Assembly (NCBI GenBank): GCA_024449915.1
Contig: JAMZAV010000307.1
Coordinates: 248,001 to 312,000, forward strand
Length of the DNA stretch: 64,000 nt
Direction of reading: 5' to 3'
DNA from: Sweltsa coloradensis
Taxonomy: Eukaryota > Arthropoda > Insecta > Plecoptera > Chloroperlidae
Position numbers and translations under genes: made by a program. Positions within the stretch are counted from its first letter, which is position 1, and every line of letters starts with the position of its first letter. The notes beneath the pieces are model-generated. The model was not told where the DNA came from and searched no databases. It saw only the letters and a program-made list of their open reading frames with translations. This document shows, one piece after another, positions 57,800 through 64,000 of this stretch.

Positions 57800-59111
57800 G
57801 GAAGTACATATTTAAATACATGATTAGTTCAGTATGGAAACGAGTCCCACAAGCCACACAAGCGGCTTAGCTGTGGGGATAAAAAACATTGACAATTAAT
57901 AAAAATAACCCAGACTCCAGACTTTATAATATTGATATAAGTACAAGGGAAAAACAACAAAATACCTCGAACCAAAAAACATACAGAAAACTTGAACAAA
58001 TAATAATACACTGAAAATGAAACTTAAAAATACTACGCATCCCACTTACATGCAATGTCTGTTTCATATAACAAAAACACTTTTAACTCATTCTTTACCC
58101 TACTTATTTGATCTATACTTCGTAAATATTTGGGAATTTTATTAAAAGTAAAAGGTACACTGTATTGCAAAGCTCTTTTCCCATACTTATTGTTGTAAGT
58201 TGGTATTTTCAAATACTCTGCCTCCCTGGCGCGAGTATTTGCATTATGACTAACAATAGTTTTAAACGAATTATCATAATAAAATTTAACTAATAATTTG
58301 TAAGTGAACAGTACATTTACAGGTAAAACATTACAATATCTATATAAATCATAAGTTGTGATACATGAACCATTTTTCTTATAAGGGGATATTAAACAAA
58401 CCATTCTATTTTGCAGTGAAATAATATATTTTAAATTTGAAAATGATGCATTGCCCCATGCAAGCAGGGCATATGATATGACTGACTCAGCAAGTGCTAT
58501 GTATACGGTTCGGAGTAGAGTATAAGGAAGTACATACTTTAGTTTATAAATCTGATGAACACATGATCTAAGCCGCCTACTCACTACTTCTATATGAACA
58601 TCCCAACTAAAATTTTGGTCTATCACCACCCCCAAATACTCATGACTGTAAACAGATTCTATTTTATTAACACAATTACAGTTTATGATAATACCATCCA
58701 TATGATGAACAGAATCATGCAAACAATCAAAGGAATGAGTTATAATATTTATATTAGCATTATGGTCGGCATTGTGAGGTGAAGAAATATGCACAATCTT
58801 TGTTTTAGCTGAGTTAATGATAAGGCCTTCATCGTGTGTCCATTTTAACATTTTAATAAAATCTTCCTGTAAAAATATTTCAGCAACTTTTATGTTTTTG
58901 TGAATTGCTACCAATGCTGAGTCATCAGCAAAGAAAAAAGAAAAACATTTACTTATGTAATGTACCATACAGTTAACATATATTAAATACAGAACCGGCC
59001 CTAAAATAGATCCCTGCGGTACACCTGTTGAGCATACTCTGGCTTCACTCTCACACTCTCCTACTCGCACAATAATTTTTCTATTTGAAAAATAATTTTT
59101 AAACCATGCCA
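57772..59111 (-). mobile_element. LINE-Y insertion (3'-UTR, hairpin, polyA)
   Basis: The body spans from the RT truncation point to a run of about 25 T at 57772-57797, which is a polyA tail on the minus strand. The 3'-UTR holds a hairpin at 57846-57877: CCCACA pairs with TGTGGG and AGCC with GGCT. Both flanks are (AAT)n tracts (57684-57771 and 59113-59168), so the whole insertion lies within microsatellite. Confidence 0.8.
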
Positions 59112-59112
59112 A
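58033..59112 (-). pseudogene. LINE-Y reverse transcriptase, 5'-truncated, C-terminal half intact
   Basis: Open 359-codon segment of a non-LTR reverse transcriptase. It begins within the RT domain and has GVPQGSILGP at residues 30-39, the catalytic box FADD at 61-64 (the usual YADD with F), SAKTKIVHIS and YLGVVIDQNFSW, followed by the LINE thumb and C-terminal region ending in FLLYETDIACKWDA. The fingers domain, the endonuclease and ORF1 are absent. The 5' break sits against an (AAT)n tract at 59113-59168, as expected of a 5'-truncated insertion. The protein resembles the LINE-X C-terminus, sharing LPVNV, KLLVKFYY and ANTRA-like blocks, but is strongly diverged from it. The clade is uncertain (Jockey, CR1 or I group). 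The RT identity is certain. Confidence 0.9.
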
Positions 59113-59123
59113 TAATAAATAAC

Positions 59124-59165
<42 letters not shown>

Positions 59166-59168
59166 TAT
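59113..59168. repeat. (AAT)n microsatellite
   Basis: AAT repeats between the LINE-Y 5' truncation point and the LINE-Z tail. Confidence 0.95.
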
Positions 59169-59284
59169 AATCAATTCAATTCAATTTATTTGATTAACAC
59201 ACCATCATTTAAATATCAAACAATCAGTTGCCTTAGCATTGCAATGCTTACATATTCCGCTATTTTGATAGCTAACGATAATTT
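59169..59284 (-). mobile_element. LINE-Z 3' end fragment
   Basis: About 115 bp sharing its terminal 60-70 bp with LINE-W (CAATTCAATTCAATTTATTT then GATTA and ACAC, followed by ATATCAAACAATCA). Inside the homology its hairpin differs: AGCATTGCAATGCT, a perfect 14-bp palindrome at 59235-59248. It is therefore a related but distinct LINE tail. It is bounded by (AAT)n on one side and the 600-bp duplicated block on the other. Confidence 0.65.
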
Positions 59285-59289
59285 ACGAA

Positions 59290-59925
59290 CCATAGACAGG
59301 ATGGGACCATGAGGGTGCGACGCTGGAAGCAATGCAGCTATTTCCCGTTTCGAATTATCTACACAATAATCCTCGATGGCTTCCGGAAGTGGGTGAACAG
59401 TCATGAGCTTCTAGGTTGCGCTGGAGTAAGGGGTCAGTTGTCTAGAACTAACACGCGTTACTACCAGGTTATTTAGCTTATCGTGCTGGGCCCAGGGTAG
59501 ATTTGGCCCAGAGCGTGGCTCTGCTGATCGTTAAATACGAGAAAAGAGATGAAGTCCATCTCGCAAACATCAGGTGGTCAGTAGTGGAGTTTATTACTCC
59601 CCGAAACTATAGGCGCTCTCTGGCAATTGTCGTCGGGGACATCTTTCCTTTTCCTTGACGACCTCCCCGACGACGATGACAATGACAAAATGAACGATGA
59701 CAGAGACGATGACGACCGCGACGTGAGAACCTCCCTTTTCCTCCCCCTACCTGTGGCTGGTTCTTACTAGCATAGGCCACTCCTCCTCATATCCACTAGG
59801 ATATAGATAGATAGATAGATAGATATTTTTATTCACTTAGACTAGTACAGTGTACAAGTATAACTCTTTGCACATAAAGTGAATAGTCTTTAATCAATCA
59901 AAATAAAAGTGATGATAATAATAAT
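59290..59925 (+). repeat. Direct duplication, copy 2
   Basis: Second copy of the block at 57052-57690. It carries the same fusion of reverse family A and LINE-V tail and also ends in (AAT)n followed by a LINE polyA tail. The high identity implies a recent event. The sequences beyond both (AAT)n tracts differ. Confidence 0.85.
59482..59803 (-). repeat. Family A repeat in duplicated block 2
   Basis: As at 57238-57570 but lacking 10 bp (CCTTGTCTGG region) at its 3' side. Confidence 0.85.
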
Positions 59926-59936
59926 AAAAAAATAAA

Positions 59937-59972
<36 letters not shown>
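59926..59972. repeat. (AAT)n microsatellite
   Basis: AAT repeats between duplicated block 2 and the LINE-X polyA tail. Confidence 0.95.
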
Positions 59973-59975
<3 letters not shown>

Positions 59976-60692
59976 TTTTTTTTTTTTTTTTTTTTATTAG
60001 CAATAAAGTTTTCTTACAGAATTAATAATTACAATTTTATTCGATTGCCCACAAAGCTTTGATAAGCTTGTCTGTGGGTTATATTCTTATGAAAATAATT
60101 ATTACATACTATTAAGTTACATGCTAGATACGGAATGCAGATTCCATGGCTAATTCCTACATAATGTTTAACAATTAATTATAAAACTTATTAAACAATT
60201 CAAATTTGAATAACAAAACACAAAAATAAAATGAACAGTTACTCATACAAAAAGAGCTCTGGAATAAAAGGGAAACGAAAAATAATGTAACAAATTCTAC
60301 ATTAAATTGGACAAAAGAAACTCTTTAACTCTTATCTTGACTTGGCTCAACCTATCCAATTCTTTTAATTTCGGCGGCAAGAGATTAAAACTCTCGGGCA
60401 CACTAACCTGCAGAGATCGCTCACCATATTTATTTGCTGTCAAAGGAACTCTGTAGTCATTTGCGGCTTGCGCTCTTGTATATATGGTATGGTCAATTTT
60501 AATTTTGTGTTCATCATTATAATAAAATTTAGTTATTAACTTATATATATACATAACATTTACGGGAAGCAAATCAGATATTTTGAATAACTCGTTTGAC
60601 GAACAATGATCTGTTATATGATTGGGTAGAATTGTTTTTAATATATATTTCTGTAAACTTTCTATTTGATTAATATACATATGAGAGGCATT
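59973..60692 (-). mobile_element. LINE-X insertion (3'-UTR, hairpin, polyA)
   Basis: Runs from the C-terminal RT fragment to a polyT run at 59973-59997 (a polyA tail on the minus strand). A hairpin at 60048-60078 pairs CCCACA with TGTGGG and AAGCTT with AAGCTT around a TGAT loop. (AAT)n tracts abut both ends (59926-59972 and 60693-60805). Confidence 0.8.
60297..60680 (-). pseudogene. LINE-X reverse transcriptase C-terminus
   Basis: Open 127-codon C-terminal fragment of a non-LTR RT, colinear with the LINE-Y C-terminus (LPVNVMYIYKLITKFYY, a TRAQ block, NKYGERSLQVSVP, then a basic end and LLSNLM). It is strongly diverged from LINE-Y, so it is a different subfamily and not a recent copy. The RT catalytic core is missing through 5' truncation at the (AAT)n tract starting near 60693. 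Confidence 0.85.
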
Positions 60693-60782
<90 letters not shown>

Positions 60783-60805
60783 GTAATAGTTATAATAATA
60801 ATAAT
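60693..60805. repeat. (AAT)n microsatellite
   Basis: About 110 bp of AAT repeats, slightly degenerate near 60780-60800, between the LINE-X 5' break and the LINE-W 3' end. Confidence 0.95.
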
Positions 60806-62711
60806 TTTCAATTCAATTCAATTTATTTGATTAAACACACACAATACATTTAACAATATCAAACAATCAAGTTGCCTTCATGAGCAGACTGCTCGTGTGA
60901 AGGACTGCTTCACATAATATTATTTTAATTGTGCCAGCCGCCACGGTAAATATTAATGAACTATACATTCCTAAATCCTTAACAAAATAATTAACCAATT
61001 AACTAAATAAATAAAATTAAAAATACAATGTATAATTAAAAATTCATGATAATAAGCTTTAAATGTAACCAATTAAATAAAACATTTCAATAAAACAACG
61101 CACAAGTAGGCCTACATACATAATCTTAATATTAAAGGTAGAAGCAATTTTAAAATGGGAAATTATTCACCTCTCTTTTACTGCATTTTCTGCAAGTTTT
61201 TTAAAATGAACATATTTCATTCATGGTTTAAACTCTGGAATCTTGCATAAAATAGAATTGAACAGATATGGACCTTTATATGATAACTGGTTACGTGTAT
61301 TTGTTAATCTAAAGTCAGGTACGGTTAAACGTAGCACTGATGAATTTCTAGTATTGACAGCACTATTCACAAAGTCATGGTTACTAAGATTATTAAAAAC
61401 ATATAAAACAGTTCTATAAAAATACAGTTGTGGCAATGGAAGAATGTCGTACTCTATATAAACAAAGTCAGTTGACTTAAGCGGCTGAAGATTAAATATG
61501 GTTCTCATGATATAGTTTTGAGCAGTGATCAGTGATGTTAGTATAATCAAATGTTCCCCCCCAGTGAATGATACCAAATTGCAAATTCGATTGAAAAATA
61601 GCGAAATACAATTGCCTTAGAACATTTAATGGCATAATTTTTTAAGATAGTAGATGATATAACTGATGGATCGAAGTTTTGTTGTTAACATATTTATATG
61701 CATGCTCCAACTCAATGATGAATCCATATACAATCCCAAATATTTTATATACTCGCAGCGTTCAATACATTTGCATTTACAATTAGTTGCTTCAATGCAG
61801 TTTGATTCATGGTAAACAATGTTCATATGAGGTATAGTAGTCTTCTCTTTAAAACGAAATACAATGAATTTGGTTTTTGAACTATTTAAAACAAGACCGT
61901 TATTTCTAAAATACTTAGATAAAATGTGTAGATCATGATTGACAAGCATTTGCAAAATTACATACGTGACAGCTGAAAGCACTAAAGCTGCATCATCTGC
62001 AAAAAGAGTAACTGAAGCATACAAAGGCAATATTGCGAGATCTTTTATAAAAATTAGGAAAATATTGGGCCCAACACAGACCCTTGAGGAACCCCTCGTA
62101 CTACAGTCAATTTCATGCTGTGTGTTCCATTTATGACAACGATTTGCACTCTTCTATTTAAATATTATTCGAACCATTGACCATTTTTTCCTCTTAGACC
62201 ACACCTGTTGAGCTTATTTACCAATAAGTTATGAGAGATCATATCAAACGCCTTACTGAGGTCCAAATACAGTGCCATGGTCTTGTGATTCTTTTCCATT
62301 GCTTTGGTTATATGACTTGTGTGATTCTCTATTGCCATGTCAACATTCTTCTTTGGCAAGAAACCAAACTGAATCTCAGAAAAGAATTGATTTGACTGTA
62401 GAAAGTTTAAAACCTGATTTTTTACACAAACCTCTAAAATTTTTGGTGTTGAAGGCAACAATGAGATGGGTCGATAATAATTATCGACCAACAACAACAC
62501 AATTATTGTTAACCATGATTTTATCACCACTTTTAAAGATAGGGATTATAAGAGCCGTTTTTAAAATATCAGGCACATAACCATCATTAAGAGAAAGATT
62601 GAATAAATGTTTTAAAACAGGTACAAAAATATCAATGTTATCTTTTATCATACAAATATTTAATCTATCAATGCCTGCGCTTGCTTTGCTTTTCATGTTT
62701 CTAATAACTTC
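60806..62711 (-). mobile_element. LINE-W copy, 5'-truncated
   Basis: The element containing the LINE-W RT. Its 3' end on the minus strand is ATTGAATTGAATTG next to (AAT)n at 60693-60805. A hairpin at 60875-60903 pairs CCTTCA with TGAAGG and GAGCAG with CTGCTC, about 70 bp from the end. The 5' break at 62711 abuts another (AAT)n tract (62712-62758). Confidence 0.8.
61221..62696 (-). pseudogene. LINE-W reverse transcriptase, frameshifted
   Basis: Read on the minus strand from 62696, four open segments cover most of an RT domain in the right order. The first has GIDRLNICMIKDNI and IIPIFKSGDK. The second (62530-62165) has NYYRPISLLPS, FGFLPKKN and the box LDLSKAFDMISHNLL, whose Asp is the first catalytic residue. 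GVPQGSVLGP is then readable near 62100-62055 in a shifted frame. The third segment (62030-61626) has the catalytic FADDAALV, NSSKTKFIVFR and YLGLYMDSSLSW. The last (61577-61221) is the C-terminal region. Frameshifts near 62490, 62040 and 61600 break it. Near 62468-62490 there is a small palindromic insertion (TCGATAATAATTATCGA). Confidence 0.88.
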
Positions 62712-62714
62712 AAC

Positions 62715-62758
<44 letters not shown>
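62712..62758. repeat. (AAT)n microsatellite
   Basis: AAT repeats abutting the LINE-W 5' break. Confidence 0.95.
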
Positions 62759-62759
<1 letters not shown>

Positions 62760-62845
62760 GATAATTATAATAATAGGAATATACGCTCATAAAGAATAAA
62801 GAAAAGTTGGATATAAAGCAATAATTGATATAATATTGTGATAAG

Positions 62846-62893
62846 ATAAGATAAGAGTGGCGCATTATGACCTAACGGTTGACGCGCCCTAAA
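62846..62893 (-). repeat. Family A end fragment
   Basis: GAGTGGCGCATTATGACCTA followed by ACGGTTGACGCGCCC, the reversed 5' terminus of the family. Confidence 0.65.
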
Positions 62894-63260
62894 TCCAAAA
62901 AACCTTTAAATATAAAGATAATATATAAGAAAACTATGGCTATGATCTTGTTCTTACTGTATAGGTATACTTACATTTGCGACCGAGATACTTATGGTTT
63001 TAGTTATGATCCACTTAGCTATCTGTGTTTTAGCAGGTTGGTAACTATTATCATAAACAACGATAAATGTTATAAGTGCGCTCGTTAACCAGTGCCTCAC
63101 ACAACAACACATGTGACGGGCGGACTTTCAATCATTGCTCGTATATTGGCAGGTTATTGTATTTGATTGATTGATAGTTGCTTCGGTAAATGTCGATGAG
63201 TGGTCTGTTATGGTACACTATCACACGGAAACAGGGGATATACTCAGAGAATGAGGTATA

Positions 63261-63783
63261 GTCAGGCGGCATACCTGGAGAATACTTCAATAATAGTATA
63301 AATGATAAGAAAATAATCACATTACAAAATCTTGTTTCGTCCTTTTTCAAACTTTTTCTAGGTTATGTGACCAATAAATGTCACAAAACATATTTTTACC
63401 TCAAAATGATACTCAGCAGCTCAATACACGTGTAGAAACCGAAATTCAATTAAATCCGTTTATAAATGACAAACTTATTTTTTGGCCACCATCTTTAATT
63501 TTAAGAGGTTTCTGATTAAAAAAAGTAAATTTGAACCTCAAATTTATATTCAGTACTTGAAAGTACGTGCTTAAAGTGAAAATGAACAACATAGGACCAT
63601 AATTTAAAAAAAATTATGCCATGTTTGGACGCCATCTTTGATTTGAGGGGTTCCTGGGTAAATTTTCGATTGGCTCCAATTCCTTAAATCATCAGTAGGG
63701 TATGTCCGATCATCATGCCAAATTTCATGCTTTTATACTAAAAGTGAAGTATTCCGTGGATATCTCCAGGTATGCCGCCCGAC
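63261..63783. mobile_element. Non-autonomous TIR transposon, TA flanks
   Basis: 523 bp. Left end GTCAGGCGGCATACCTGGAG and right end, inverted, GTCGGGCGGCATACCTGGAG, with similarity continuing into AATACTTC and TAGTATAAA (about 55 bp with a 9-bp indel). TA dinucleotides flank both ends (63259-63260, 63784-63785), as in Tc1/mariner-type insertions. The interior repeats CCATCTTT(A/G)ATTT twice and has no transposase. Confidence 0.75.
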
Positions 63784-64000
63784 TAGTAGGCATATTACTA
63801 TTCTGGCCAAGGAGGAATGAATAATATAAGGAGACAGCATGCTCTATCTGTGGCTGTTCAAATGAACGTGGCCGTTTTAAAGGATCTGATCGAGTTTTAC
63901 GCAGTACTTACTGCTTCTCGTAACATGCCGACCAATATGGCAACCACCATCGGCGGCCGCCATGGTTTTCGTGATTAAAATTAAAATGACGGTACTGAAA

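Overview
This is an AT-rich, gene-poor stretch of an animal nuclear genome. The mix of tRNA-headed SINEs, 5S-rRNA-like SINEs, many 5'-truncated LINE copies, inverted-repeat DNA elements and one intact intronless F-box/leucine-rich-repeat gene fits a large, repeat-rich arthropod genome, probably an insect. No species can be assigned from the sequence alone. No operons, CRISPR arrays, functional tRNAs or functional rRNA genes are visible.

Only one intact cellular-type gene is supported: an uninterrupted 394-codon F-box/LRR protein on the minus strand at 34412-35596. Possible regulatory or exon-like segments are listed with low confidence: a CpG-rich island at about 1680-2080, a small exon-like open segment at 18867-18934, a CpG-rich initiator-like segment at 30050-30341, a GC-rich ORF at 38556-38849, and a GC-rich 100-bp tandem duplication at 42236-42445.

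The rest is mostly mobile DNA. I sorted the repeats by eye into working families (names are mine). SINE-C is tRNA-headed, starts with TGGCTCGAGCG and ends near GAAGGGATGTCC. SINE-D has a head ending in TTCGATTCCCG and a tail at GAGTGGGTAGACTC, in two subfamilies D1 and D2. SINE-G has a tRNA head that also occurs as a head-to-tail trimer at 8527-8741. SINE-5S has a 5S-rRNA-like head. Family A is a GTCGTC-rich dispersed repeat. Family B is a 550-740 bp element with CTTCGCTTCGCTCATCC at one end. Family F carries the core ACCCGGCACCTCCACCAAAA. Family H is a terminal-inverted-repeat (TIR) element with a family A-like centre. There are also several foldback elements.

By region: 0-10 kb holds foldbacks, SINEs, a LINE 3' end, the tRNA-like trimer and family F. 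12-15.3 kb is a cluster of three family B elements. 15.5-31.5 kb alternates families A, B, F, SINE-C/D/5S and LINE C-terminal fragments, including an inverted LINE pair at 28-29 kb. 31.9-33.05 kb has diverged repeats and a 160-bp-arm hairpin. 33.9-38.1 kb has two H elements flanking the F-box gene region, plus a foldback and a B copy. 39.09-41.24 kb is a decayed THAP-type DNA transposon with TTAA target duplications, 19-bp TIRs and symmetric subterminal inverted repeats, best matching the Kolobok superfamily. 42-57 kb is sparse. 57-62.8 kb is a dense array of LINE fragments separated by (AAT)n tracts, including a roughly 600-bp direct duplication. 63.26-63.78 kb is a non-autonomous TIR element with TA flanks.

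The most notable signals are the (AAT)n-bounded LINE array whose members carry sequence-distinct hairpins at the same place near the 3' end, the symmetric Kolobok-like element, the tandem tRNA-like trimer, and the H elements. All family calls rest on reading the sequence and on within-window comparison; no database search was possible.
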